14,591 bases of DNA, from NCBI GenBank assembly GCA_903874585.1, contig CAIQSY010000125.1:1-14591 (forward strand), given 5' to 3'. Shown here piece by piece: positions 1 to 8,400 of the stretch; position 1 is the first letter of the stretch; every line of letters starts with the position of its first letter. The position numbers and the translations under genes were made by a program. Source of the DNA: an uncultured Chlorobiaceae bacterium (GTDB lineage: Bacteria; Bacteroidota; Chlorobiia; Chlorobiales; Chlorobiaceae). Below the pieces are notes generated by a model that saw only the letters and a list, made by a program, of their open reading frames with translations, did no database searches and was not told the origin of the DNA.

Positions 1-139
1 ATGCCGAGGAGAGCGCCGCCATCATCAGTACGGAAATCAAGATGCCGATGACATAAGGATTCTCACCAATAAAGAGCGGTAGTGCAACCGCGATTGCCGC
101 AAGAACGGCGATAACTCCAATTTGCGCTATCTTTTTCAT
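1..139 (-). CDS. livM: Branched-chain amino acid ABC transporter permease LivM, N-terminal fragment
   Basis: Only the first 46 residues are present; the rest runs off the left edge. They begin MKKIAQIGVIAVLAA and form one hydrophobic segment, then GENPYVIGILISVLMMAALSSA, the usual N-terminus of LivM-type inner-membrane permeases (first transmembrane helix, then the conserved Y-x-I-x-I-L-I start of the second). The ATG at 137-139 directly abuts the stop of livH (TAA then ATG on the minus strand), so the two are almost certainly cotranscribed and translationally coupled. LivM pairs with LivH to form the membrane channel of a HAAT-family importer. The ATPases LivG and LivF would be expected further left, outside the window. 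The exact substrate cannot be told from this fragment. Confidence 0.8.
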   Translation of the reverse strand, partial: MKKIAQIGVIAVLAAIAVALPLFIGENPYVIGILISVLMMAALSSA

Positions 140-1009
140 TTACTGGCCTCCCTTTTTACCAAATAACCCTTGCGGACGAAGCAGAAGAACCGCCAGAAAG
201 AGCACAAAAACAATAACATCTTTCCAGTCGCTGGAGAGGTAGGTTGCCGACATTGCCTCAACAACACCGATAATAATTCCTCCAACGCCAGCGCCAACAA
301 CGGAACCGAGACCACCAAGCACACAAATCGTAAATGCTTTTAACAAAAAGCTGTGACCTGCAAGTGGATGAATGTAATACGTTGGGGCAATGAGCGCACC
401 GGCAGTTGCGGCTAATGCGGTGCCAATCCCAAACGCAATAGCACTCATTTTTGCAACATTGATACCCATTAACTGAGCAGCTTCACGGTTCTGGCTTGTT
501 GCCCGAAGTGCCATGCCTGTTGATGTTTTTGACAAGAACAGGTAGAGAATAATGGTGATACCGCAGGTAATCAAAAACGACAACAGCAAGGGAACTGAAA
601 CTGAAACATCTCCAAAAATCGTAAAAGAGCTGCTGGAGTAAGTGGTTGTTAAAATTTTAGGATCGCTGGTAAAGGCAAGCAATGCTGTGTTGCTCATAAT
701 CAAACCAAGACCAATCGTCAAAAGAATCTGGTTTTGGTGGGGATGATGAATCACGCGATTGATAAAGAGTTTTTCCATCATGTAACCAAAAAGAAATGCT
801 GTCGGAAGAATCAGTACCAAAGAGACGTAGGGATCAATGTGAAGCAGAGTAAAGGCAAAATATGCCATATACATGCCAATCATCATTAAATCACCATGCG
901 CAAAGTTACTAATGTTCATAACGCCAAACACGAGAGACATACCGATACCTGCAAGGGCGTAAACTCCGCCGGTCAGTACTCCGGATATCAAGGGTTGAAG
1001 AATTGTCAT
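140..1009 (-). CDS. livH: Branched-chain amino acid ABC transporter permease LivH
   Basis: This is an inner-membrane permease of a LivKHMGF-type importer, 289 residues from the chosen start, a normal length for LivH. It opens MTILQPLISGVLTGGVYALAGIG and continues with the family hallmark GVMNISNFAHGDLMMIGMY at about 29-47. Several hydrophobic helices follow, and the loop with TSQNREAAQLMGIN at about 171-184 is the EAA-like motif that docks on the ATPase. The reading frame is open up to 1081, but the extra 24 residues would run through a perfect hairpin at 1048-1078 and have no family character, so I start at the ATG at 1007-1009. No good Shine-Dalgarno sequence precedes it. livK lies upstream and livM begins at the next base after its stop. 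The ligand could be amino acids or a related amide; the permease does not decide this. Confidence 0.9.
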   Translation of the reverse strand: MTILQPLISGVLTGGVYALAGIGMSLVFGVMNISNFAHGDLMMIGMYMAYFAFTLLHIDPYVSLVLILPTAFLFGYMMEKLFINRVIHHPHQNQILLTIGLGLIMSNTALLAFTSDPKILTTTYSSSSFTIFGDVSVSVPLLLSFLITCGITIILYLFLSKTSTGMALRATSQNREAAQLMGINVAKMSAIAFGIGTALAATAGALIAPTYYIHPLAGHSFLLKAFTICVLGGLGSVVGAGVGGIIIGVVEAMSATYLSSDWKDVIVFVLFLAVLLLRPQGLFGKKGGQ

Positions 1010-1047
1010 ACTGTTTGTTCTATAAAAAATGGGCTTATCATTACACA

Positions 1048-1078
1048 AAGTGCCTCCAGACATAATCTGGAGGCACTT
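1048..1078 (-). terminator. Strong stem-loop between livK and livH (attenuator or mRNA-end former)
   Basis: Two perfectly complementary 13-base arms, AAGTGCCTCCAGA at 1048-1060 and its reverse complement at 1066-1078, enclose a 5-base loop. The hairpin starts 31 bases past the livK stop and ends 38 bases before the livH ATG. On the minus strand the arm is followed by TTGTGTAAT, only a weak U-rich tail, so full termination is doubtful. In binding-protein transporter operons such structures often let the binding protein be made in excess over the permeases, by partial termination or 3'-end stabilisation. That role is inferred; the hairpin itself is plain in the sequence. Confidence 0.75.
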
Positions 1079-1108
1079 CAAAAAATAATGTTAACTGTAA
1101 AACAACGC

Positions 1109-2254
1109 TTAGCGTTTGAATGGATAAACGAGCGTCTTTTTGCTGAATTGAGCAGGATAGACCGTTTCATATTTGCCTGCCTGTATCTGCTGTACTAACA
1201 TGGGGTGATTATTCTGATTGGTGAAACCTGCATAGTTGGCAAATTTTACAGGACCAAGGATACCGTTCCAACTTCCAGCTTTCAGTCCAGCACGAAGTGC
1301 AGCAGCGCTTCTGTTCTTTGACGCGGTTGTGACCATGATTCTCATTGCTTCGTAAGCACAAGCTGCGTGGTATGATGGCTCTTTAGCATATTTTGCTTTA
1401 TAGCGACGAGCAAAATCAGCAGCACCTGGCCAGTTCACATCATCTGTCCACTGTGTTGCAGAGACGACCATATTGGAAATCTCTCCCTGCTGGGCAAACT
1501 GAGCTGTGGTATAACCAGCACCGGCACCGAGGAAGGCTTTTGGAGTAAGACCAATCTCTTTTGCCTGACGCATTAAGAGAATTGCATCGGCATCGTAAGA
1601 GACGAGGAAGACGAGATCAGGATTAGCAGCTTTTACTTTAGAAAGAGAAGGGCGATAATCTGGCTGTCCCTGCTGATACTTTTCGTTCGCAACTTCCTGC
1701 AATCCCATTTTTGCAGCATTCTCCTGAGCCGTCTTAACGGTAGAGACACCAAAATCAGTTGCAGCATACACATAAGCAATTGTTTTTGGCTTATACGCTT
1801 TTACTGCGTCCATTAAAACTTTGGAATAAACATTCGCGGGAGCGTTGAGGCGAAAAACGTTTTTGTAACCCTTCATCGTAATTTCCTCTTTTGCGGCGGC
1901 AGGTACGAGCAGTGGAACCTGATATTGGTCGGCTCTTGATGCTACAACGTTAGCAGCGCCTGACGTGTAAGGACCAACAACGCCGATAACACCGTCGCGA
2001 GTCACCAGCTTTTCATAAGCTGCAAGTGCGTTTTTCGGGTCACCACCATCGTCCTCTTTAATCACCTCAACCTGAATACCTTTTGCTCTTAAATCCTCAA
2101 CAGCCATTGCTGCACCGTTAGTAAGATTCTCGCCAATCTGCGCCTCTTTACCCGTAATTGAGTTGATAAAACCAACTTTAAGCGGAGCTGCTTGTACAAC
2201 CAGTGGTAAGACCATCAGGGTTCCGGCAACTGTTGATACGAATGTTCTTTTCAT
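1109..2254 (-). CDS. livK: Periplasmic branched-chain amino acid-binding protein LivK-type
   Basis: This is the extracytoplasmic ligand-binding subunit that delivers substrate to LivHM, 381 residues from the chosen start. It starts MKRTFVSTVAGTLMVLP and has a typical Sec signal peptide with likely cleavage near VQA-A (about 22). There is no lipobox cysteine, so it should be soluble in the periplasm. The mature part opens PLKVGFINSITGKEAQIGENLTNGAAMAVEDL, the Peripla_BP_6 (type I fold) signature, followed by VIKEDDGGDPKNALAAYEKLV and GVVGPYTSGAANVVA, which corresponds to the ligand-contacting SGxT-like loop. I rejected an 11-residue N-terminal extension because an AAGGAGA Shine-Dalgarno sequence sits 9 bases before the ATG at 2252-2254. 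It is the first gene of the liv unit. The ligand is not certain; amino acid or short amide are both possible. Confidence 0.92.
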   Translation of the reverse strand: MKRTFVSTVAGTLMVLPLVVQAAPLKVGFINSITGKEAQIGENLTNGAAMAVEDLRAKGIQVEVIKEDDGGDPKNALAAYEKLVTRDGVIGVVGPYTSGAANVVASRADQYQVPLLVPAAAKEEITMKGYKNVFRLNAPANVYSKVLMDAVKAYKPKTIAYVYAATDFGVSTVKTAQENAAKMGLQEVANEKYQQGQPDYRPSLSKVKAANPDLVFLVSYDADAILLMRQAKEIGLTPKAFLGAGAGYTTAQFAQQGEISNMVVSATQWTDDVNWPGAADFARRYKAKYAKEPSYHAACAYEAMRIMVTTASKNRSAAALRAGLKAGSWNGILGPVKFANYAGFTNQNNHPMLVQQIQAGKYETVYPAQFSKKTLVYPFKR

Positions 2255-2263
2255 GTGCTGTTG

Positions 2264-2270
2264 TCTCCTT
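2264..2270 (-). promoter_or_regulatory. Shine-Dalgarno sequence of livK
   Basis: On the minus strand this reads AAGGAGA, 9 bases before the ATG at 2252-2254. It decides the start of livK in favour of the inner methionine, directly before the signal peptide. Its strength contrasts with the poor site in front of livH and fits high expression of the binding protein. Confidence 0.8.
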
Positions 2271-2287
2271 TTTGTGTTGACGTTCAA

Positions 2288-2698
2288 ATGAGAAAGCCTC
2301 TACAAGGGTTTAGTTATGGAAATTCAAGGAAGGCGTAGAATAACTAAAATATACAATTGTTAAACACAATAATGCAAATAAGAAAACATATAAGCGCGTA
2401 TTAATAGCGCACTTTACTAATAAATAACGTCGCAAGATGAAGCAGCGCAACGCTGCTCAAATCCAAAAACGCCTCAGTCAATTTATTAATTCTTGTTCAT
2501 CGTCCAGACGCTGTTATGCCAAGCAATAATCTCCTTCAACAACGGCGTGATATTGAAGGCTTCCTTTCTTTACACTCTGAAGAGATGGTTGTTGCTTTCT
2601 GCCTGCTGAATTTTTTATTGAAAAATGTACTTTGCTGAAAAGGTGGTGCAATGCGGCATCATATTTATTACGTCAACAATTGAAGGAGAATCAACATT
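2288..2698. other. Divergent intergenic region between livK and the winged-helix gene
   Basis: I see no convincing gene in these 411 bases. They should hold the promoters of livK (left) and of the small regulator (right). Structures visible: an inverted GCGC pair around the palindrome TATTAATA (2394-2410); a perfect 7-bp hairpin AGCAGCG/CGCTGCT with a CAA loop (2441-2457); and a CCTTCAA/TTGAAGG pair (2533-2539 and 2553-2559). A weak promoter-like match for livK lies at 2348-2377. No clean consensus promoter for the plus-strand gene was found. Confidence 0.5.
2348..2377 (-). promoter_or_regulatory. Possible promoter of livK
   Basis: On the minus strand, TTGCAT (2372-2377) is followed 18 bases later by TATATT (2348-2353). 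The -10 box is good and the -35 box is poor. It would give a leader of about 90 bases. The region is AT-rich enough for such a match to arise by chance, so this is only a candidate. Confidence 0.25.
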
Positions 2699-2878
2699 AT
2701 GGAGGCGAAAGAGAGAGTGCTTGAGGTATTGAAACAGCAGGGTGAGCCTTTGAATGCGGGCAAAATTACTGAACTCAGCGGGCTGGATCGGAAAGAGGTG
2801 GATAAGGCGATGAAAGTGCTGAAGGATGAAGGGGCGATTGTGTCGCCAAAGCGCTGCTTCTGGGAACCGAAACCGTAG
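2699..2878 (+). CDS. Small winged-helix (MarR/ArsR-like) DNA-binding protein
   Basis: This is a 59-residue protein starting MEAKERVLEVLKQQGEPL and ending with the stop at 2876-2878. The pattern is a complete minimal winged helix: helix 1 (AKERVLEVLKQQ), helix 2 (NAGKITELSG), recognition helix (DRKEVDKAMKVLKDEG), then the wing strand (AIVSPKRCFWEP). The phrase LSGLDRKEVDKAMKVLKDEGAIVSP is what makes it recognisable as DNA-binding. A GAAGGAGAA Shine-Dalgarno sequence at 2682-2690 has suitable spacing. From memory, very similar stand-alone proteins occur in Chlorobi and Geobacter-type genomes, usually annotated only as hypothetical or transcriptional regulator. Its target is unknown. It is divergent from livK, which makes control of the liv operon possible but unproven. 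Confidence 0.82.
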   Translation: MEAKERVLEVLKQQGEPLNAGKITELSGLDRKEVDKAMKVLKDEGAIVSPKRCFWEPKP

Positions 2879-2921
2879 TTGCTGGATGTTGTTCTAACGG
2901 AACAATTTTATACCAAGAGAG

Positions 2922-2975
2922 ACAGCGCACAAGATTGAAGGAGCTTTGGCTACAACCTTTAATCTTGTGCGCTGT
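2922..2975. terminator. Bidirectional terminator-like hairpin between convergent genes
   Basis: Two 20-base arms (2922-2941 and 2956-2975) are complementary except at one position, which is a G-U wobble on one strand. They enclose a 14-base loop. The structure sits 43 bases after the winged-helix stop and 51 bases beyond the end of the minus-strand secreted-protein gene, exactly where a shared transcription end is needed. Neither side has a long U-run, so its strength as an intrinsic terminator is uncertain. Confidence 0.7.
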
Positions 2976-3026
2976 TTGACGTTGTAATGCAAACGCGGAC
3001 AATCGGCACAATGGTGCCCAATGGCA

Positions 3027-3629
3027 TTAATTGCGTCTGCCGCCATCGTCATGGCGACCGCCATCTGGACCGGGACGATTGTCGTTACCTGGATTGCGCT
3101 GGTCTTGATTGCGCTGGTTCTGAGGCGGTATATCATTCCAGCGATCTTGCATGCGTTGCGGAGCACGATTGCCATGCGGCTCAAAACGATTATCCCGATT
3201 ATCTACCCGCTGGCGGCGGCGATCGTCCCAATCATAGCGACCATCGTAACGGCGATCGTGCCGGCGATATTCAACATCGCGCGACCGTCTGATGTCCACC
3301 AAGCTATGACGACCGATGGCGTAGGGCAATCTGCCGTCGCGCACAACAACCCACGGACCTCGATAATCGCCAGAACCGTACCAGGTACCATTGTGAAAAG
3401 TGTAGTAAGCGTTGCCAAAAAAGATAATGTCGTAGGGTGAGTCAATCGCCATGGCAAAGCCCATATCGGGCAGCGGCATAAAACGCGGGCGCGTTTCAAT
3501 CACCATTGGCGGAGGTGGTGCAGGATTGCCGACACCAATATGAATAGTCAACTCGGCTGTTGCATCAGCCGCAGGATTTCCGAGCAGGGCTCCTGCAATT
3601 CCCGCTATAAGCCACAATTTTTTAGTCAT
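3027..3629 (-). CDS. Small secreted protein with YTFHNG...GPW motif and disordered charged tail
   Basis: The protein is 200 residues from MTKKLWLIAGIAGALL, with an N-terminal signal peptide (cleavage probably near ADATA-E, about 25). A short Pro stretch (NPAPPPPM, 35-42) precedes a compact aromatic region: FFGNAYYTFHNGTWYGSGDYRGPWVVV (70-96, key residues Y75, Y76, F78, W83, G91, P92, W93), then RLPYAIGRHSLVDIRR. From residue 115 to the end it is low-complexity, dominated by R, D, N, Q, G and P, and probably disordered. The aromatic block resembles small exported proteins I recall from Geobacter and Chlorobi whose role is unknown, so I name no function. The start is set by GGAG 7 bases before the ATG at 3627-3629. 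A longer frame reaching 3791 overlaps the end of recD and lacks sense. Confidence 0.8.
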   Translation of the reverse strand: MTKKLWLIAGIAGALLGNPAADATAELTIHIGVGNPAPPPPMVIETRPRFMPLPDMGFAMAIDSPYDIIFFGNAYYTFHNGTWYGSGDYRGPWVVVRDGRLPYAIGRHSLVDIRRSRDVEYRRHDRRYDGRYDWDDRRRQRVDNRDNRFEPHGNRAPQRMQDRWNDIPPQNQRNQDQRNPGNDNRPGPDGGRHDDGGRRN

Positions 3630-3687
3630 ATAATTTCTCCACTCTTGGTTAGTTACAATCGTTTCACAATAGTTGGTTTGACGCGCT

Positions 3688-5463
3688 TTATGCCTGATTC
3701 CAGCGCAGTGCACGCTGCAAACCGGAATGTCGGGCGGTTTTTTTCTGCACGGAGGCGCAAAATAGCGCTTCATCTGCCCATATTTCAACACTTTTTTTAG
3801 CGCGGGTTATACCGGTATAGATGAGTTCGCGGGTGAGAAGATCGCTCTCAACCGGCGGCAGAAGCATCAGTACGCGCTCAAATTCCGATCCCTGGCTTTT
3901 GTGGATAGTCATGGCGTACGCGGTTTCATGCGCGGGAAGCCGTTCGGGCGGAATGGTGCGCACACTGCCGTCGGGCATCGGGAAAGAGGCTCTCAGCTCA
4001 CCGCCATGTTCGGGATCGTGGAAAAGAATGCCCGTATCGCCATTAAAGAGTCGCATGGTGTAGTCGTTGACGGTAATAAGAATCGGTCGTCCGACATAGA
4101 AGATGCTTGAGGGTGCAATCAAACCCGCACGGGCAAGAATCTGCTCGCTCATGGTGTTGAGTCCGGTAACGCCGTAAGCGCCCTCACGCAGGGCACAGAG
4201 TATGCGGAAGCGGTCGAAGTGCTCCAGCGCTTCGGCGGAGGTTTGCGCTTGCAAATAGCGCTGATAACCATCAACAACTGTTGATGCAAGCGCACTCCGC
4301 AGCATATCCGGAGCTGGAGTGCGCTGCCAGAGCAAGGTGCCGGCAGGGTGGTTTTTGAGCAGCTTCAGCGCGTCGCGCTCTCGGCCGGCATTAACGGCGT
4401 GGCTGATATCAGCAATACCGCTGCCTTGCTGAAAGCGGTAATTTTTTTCAAGCACAACAAGCGAGCTTGCAAGTGAGCTGGAAAGTGGCGATGCTGCACT
4501 CCCTTCTTCGGCAGCACTGCAAATATCGCCAAGAACGGCGCCAGCCTCCACCGATGAGAGCTGATCTTTATCGCCCAAAAGAATGAGGCGGGCACTTGGC
4601 TTGATCGCCTCCACCAGAGCGCTCATCAACGGCAACGCAACCATTGAGGCTTCGTCGATAATAACGGTGTCGAACGGAAGCGGATTCGCTGCTGAATGAC
4701 GGAAGCGGGTTGAGCCGGAGATGCTGCCGAGAAGCCGCTGGATGGTGACAACATCATCAGGAATGGCAGCTTTTACCTCATCAGAACAGTTCAGCGTCTG
4801 GCGAATATCGTTAACCGATTGCTTCAGGCGGGCAGCAGCTTTGCCGGTCGGCGCAGCCATGGCGATGCGTTGCCTTGTGCCACCATCAAGCTCCAGCAGC
4901 AGCGCGAGAATGCGCACAACCGTTGAGGTTTTGCCGGTTCCCGGTCCGCCGGAGATAACGCAAAAGTTGCGATGGAGCGCAACTTTTGCCGCTTGCCGCT
5001 GACGCTCATCAGCGCTTGCCGGAAAGAGGCGTACAATAGCATCATTCGCGCGAGCTTCGTCAACCGCATCTCTTGTTGCCGATGCTTGTTGCAAAAGCCG
5101 TTGGGCAAGGTCGTGCTCGTAGCGCCAATAGCGGTAGAGATAGAGGCGCCCTTCGCTATCGAGCACCAGCGGACGGAGATGCTGCCCGGGCGCGGTGACC
5201 ACATCGGCGTTTGTGAGCAGCTCATGTAACTCCGCAACGTTGGGCAACGTGAACTCTGTTCCATTTACGTTGATTGTTCGCCCTGCAATATCGTGCAGAT
5301 TAAGGCAGATATTCCCCGAGGCCATGCTGTTGCTTGCGAGTGAAACGACAAGCTGGAATATCTCGCTCACGTTTCCCGCCAGTTTGGGGTATTGAGCACA
5401 TTGGCGACAGATAAATGCTGCAAAATGGCGGTCTATTGCCCGTTCTTGAAACTCAATGCTCAT
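3688..5463 (-). CDS. recD: Exodeoxyribonuclease V alpha subunit RecD (5'-3' helicase)
   Basis: RecD is the fast 5'-3' motor of the RecBCD helicase-nuclease, which processes double-strand breaks for recombination and degrades foreign linear DNA. It has 591 residues from the chosen start, close to the usual length. The N-terminal region (1-150) matches the RecD RecB-contact domain. Then come Walker A ISGGPGTGKTSTVV (172-179), motif Ia AAPTGKAAARL, Walker B VIIDEASMV (DEAS 270-273), motif III GDKDQL (297-302), motif V-like TIHKSQGSEF (519-528) and motif VI YTGITRAK (549-556), so all SF1B helicase motifs are intact. The start is the ATG at 5461-5463, chosen over one 8 codons upstream because GGGAGGA lies 7 bases before it. 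It overlaps recB by 11 bases, implying coupled translation. Confidence 0.95.
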   Translation of the reverse strand: MSIEFQERAIDRHFAAFICRQCAQYPKLAGNVSEIFQLVVSLASNSMASGNICLNLHDIAGRTINVNGTEFTLPNVAELHELLTNADVVTAPGQHLRPLVLDSEGRLYLYRYWRYEHDLAQRLLQQASATRDAVDEARANDAIVRLFPASADERQRQAAKVALHRNFCVISGGPGTGKTSTVVRILALLLELDGGTRQRIAMAAPTGKAAARLKQSVNDIRQTLNCSDEVKAAIPDDVVTIQRLLGSISGSTRFRHSAANPLPFDTVIIDEASMVALPLMSALVEAIKPSARLILLGDKDQLSSVEAGAVLGDICSAAEEGSAASPLSSSLASSLVVLEKNYRFQQGSGIADISHAVNAGRERDALKLLKNHPAGTLLWQRTPAPDMLRSALASTVVDGYQRYLQAQTSAEALEHFDRFRILCALREGAYGVTGLNTMSEQILARAGLIAPSSIFYVGRPILITVNDYTMRLFNGDTGILFHDPEHGGELRASFPMPDGSVRTIPPERLPAHETAYAMTIHKSQGSEFERVLMLLPPVESDLLTRELIYTGITRAKKSVEIWADEALFCASVQKKTARHSGLQRALRWNQA

Positions 5464-8400
5464 GGATAACTCCTCCCTCTTCGACAAGAATAGTGCTCAA
5501 CGCTTCAATCAGCGCTTCGGATGGACGATCGCGGAAAAAGCCGCGCTCTTCGCCGTGCTCGCGGCTTGCACCACGCAAAAAAACGTAGATGATGCCGCCA
5601 AAGTGTGTGCTGTATCGGTAATTTTTTACTCGCAATGCAAGGTAGCGGTTAAGTGCAACAGTGTAGAGCAGATATTGCAATGGATAGAGATGCTGCTGCA
5701 TTGCCTGCACCATGGCAGTTTGGTTGTAGTCGTCGGGCGAGTTGCCGAGATGGTTCGATTTCCAATCGAGCAGATAATAACGTCCACCAGCTTCAAACAC
5801 CATATCCATAAAACCCATCACCACGCCCTTAACTGGTTTGAAACTGAGCACTTCGGCGAGCTGGGCAAGGTCAATACCATTCGGCAAAAGCGCGTGACGT
5901 TTGAGAAGTTCGCCCAGTCGGGCTGAGTTGATGAACTTGAGCGGAAAGAAAAACTCCAGCTCTGCGCTCCAGCTTTCAGGTTTGAGCGTGCCAAGCGTAA
6001 ACGTGCCATCGGGCGACGCAAGTGGCGTTTTGAGAACGTTTTGTACCATTGCGGTAATATGCGGCTCCCACTCCGGTTTGTAGTTGTAGCGTGCCAAACC
6101 TTGCGTCACCAGCTCACGAATTGCCTCGTCGGAGGGTGAGGTAAAGTTGAGCTTTTCAAAAATGCCGTGCATGAAAATACCCGCCTGCGCACCTTTGGGG
6201 AAGGTGAAAATGCTCTCCCCATTTGCGATGTTGGTGGGCGGTCGAACGGATGTGCGCGGCTCATCGCGGTCGGGCAGCTCGGCGCTTTGCGGCTGATGCG
6301 CTGCATCGTGGCGGCTGAAGGAGGTGAAACTGGAGACGTGCCAGCTTATGTCAATATCGCCCTTGAAGATGCGGAGTACGGGTTCACTGGCGTGAATTGC
6401 TGCCGGACGCTGGAGTGTGGCAACATCGTCCACTGCTGAACGTTGCATCTGGCGAAAACCGATGGTGCCGTTGGAGCTGTTCGCCAGCGATTGCAGCTCT
6501 TCAGCCATTGCGGTGGCGGTGACGGCGCTCATTTCACCCTCAAGCGCAAGCGCCTGATTGCTCGCCTGCCGCACCTCATCGGAGGCATGAAAAAGGTAAT
6601 TTAAGGATGATTTCCCTTCGCTGATTTTGGTGCTGAAGAGGTAGCAGCGATACTTTGCGCGAGTGAGTGCGACGTAGAGCAGGCGCAGGCTCTCGGCAAG
6701 TAACTCCTTTGCGGCAAAGGCGTTGTGCTGCTCCATCTCCGGCGAACCGAAATCGCGGACAATGCGCCCGGCATTGTTGTGGAAGGTGACAACATCGTTG
6801 CGCAGACGCTTGCGTTCGTACCAGAGGAATGGGCAGAAGACAACGGGATATTCCAGCCCTTTGCTGATATGGACGGTAACAATTTTCACGGCAGCCTCAT
6901 CGGTTTCTAAGCGAATTTGATGCTCTTCAACGCCTTCATGCTCATCCACCGCGCCAATTCGTTCGCTGAACCACGCCAGCAGCGCCTCCATGCCGATACC
7001 GCGCTCATGCTCTTCGTTGTGCAGCAGCTCAAAACAGTGCAGCACGTTGGTGAGCTTGCGTTCACCTGAAGCGTCGGGCGCCGCAAGCAGCCGACCACGC
7101 ACGTTTTCCTTTGCCATTAATTCGCGACTCATCACCATAACACCACGCGCTTGCCAGAGTTCGTGGTAGGCGCGGAAGCTTCGCAACTGCTCCGTCCAGC
7201 GCTCCTCATTATCGAGCAACTCGGCAATATCGTTACCCGACCTGCCAAGCATTGCGGTAATCAGCGCTGCCCGCACCTTCGGCTCATGCGCCGGATCGGC
7301 GAGCGCGGAGAGGAGCGTGCGCACCTCATCAGCCTCAAGCGTTGCAAAAATGCTGGTGTCGCTACGCATAACGCCCGCAACGCCGCACTCGCTCAGCGCA
7401 TGGAGCACAATCGCTGCCTGCCGATGTGTACGCACAATCACCGCAATATCGCCCGCGGTGAGCGGCTTGCCACCGACAAGGCTTTGACCGCTTTGCAGCA
7501 GACGCACAATTTCAGCCGCCACAGCTTTTGCGGCAAAGGTGTTCGCGCCCTCCACCGTCAACGTGCCATTTTTTGCATCACTCGAATCCATAAAGCAGAG
7601 CTGCATCGGCGCTTCGTTGCTGAACGACGGACTCAACTCCTCCACCGGCTTACCCGATATGAGCGGATGATAGTGAATATCATCGTACACAAAGGGGCGC
7701 TTGGCGTTGTTGAACAGCGTATTGAACGCCGCAAGCAGCGACGGAGCGGAGCGCCAATTGTGCGTCAAGGTGAAGCGCCGCTCGCCCTGCACCTCACGGG
7801 CAGCTTGCATATAGGCGAAAATATCCGCCCCACGAAAGCTGTAGATCGCCTGCTTGGGATCGCCAATGAGAAAAAGCGGCAAACCAGAACCAGCATAGAT
7901 TAAGCGGAAAATCTCGTACTGCACAGGATCGGTATCCTGAAACTCATCAATCAGCGCCGCCCGATACTTGTCGCGAAGCAGTACCGCAAGGCGACTGCCA
8001 GCCTCTGGCGAGAGCAAAGCGTGGTAGAGATCGTTCAGCAAATCGTCGAAAAAGCGCACATTACTCGCACGTTTGCGGAGCGGAAGCTGCTGCTGATAAA
8101 AGTGCACCAGCTCTGACTTCAGGGCAAGAAAACGCTGCTGCACCGCATCATGCAGAAGCTGGCAACTGCCGAACAGCGGATGCTCAGGCGAAGGCTTTTT
8201 CGCTTTGGTAAGGGCGATGATTTCGCTGATGGTGAACTTTTTAAAATCGGCAAAGAGATCGTAAGGATTACCGCCCGCCACCAACACATCCATAGCAGCA
8301 AAAAGCGGTTCAATCAAGTCGGCGCGATAGCTCTCTTGCGACCGTTTCAGCGCGTTGTCATTCGTGAGAAGCTCGATGATTGCAGCACGGTTTTCCTGCC

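Noticed and set aside
1010..1081. N-terminal extension of livH
   Set aside because: The extra residues are encoded by the perfect hairpin between livK and livH and have no transporter character; the inner ATG at 1007-1009 gives the family N-terminus.
2437..2529. Tiny ORF starting MKQRNAAQIQ, 30 residues
   Set aside because: No ribosome site, no recognisable pattern, and its start lies in a perfect hairpin; most likely chance.
3021..3440. Plus-strand ORF of 139 residues, very hydrophobic, like a membrane protein
   Set aside because: It lies antisense to the R/D/N-rich tail of the secreted-protein gene. The complement of such codons gives A, I, V and L runs, and it has no ribosome site or family pattern.
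3630..3791. N-terminal extension of the secreted-protein gene
   Set aside because: It overlaps the end of recD, and the inner ATG has both a Shine-Dalgarno sequence and a signal peptide directly after it.
7151..7903. Plus-strand ORF of 250 residues
   Set aside because: It is fully inside recB on the opposite strand, rich in Arg, His and Gln as typical antisense shadows are, with no recognisable motif.
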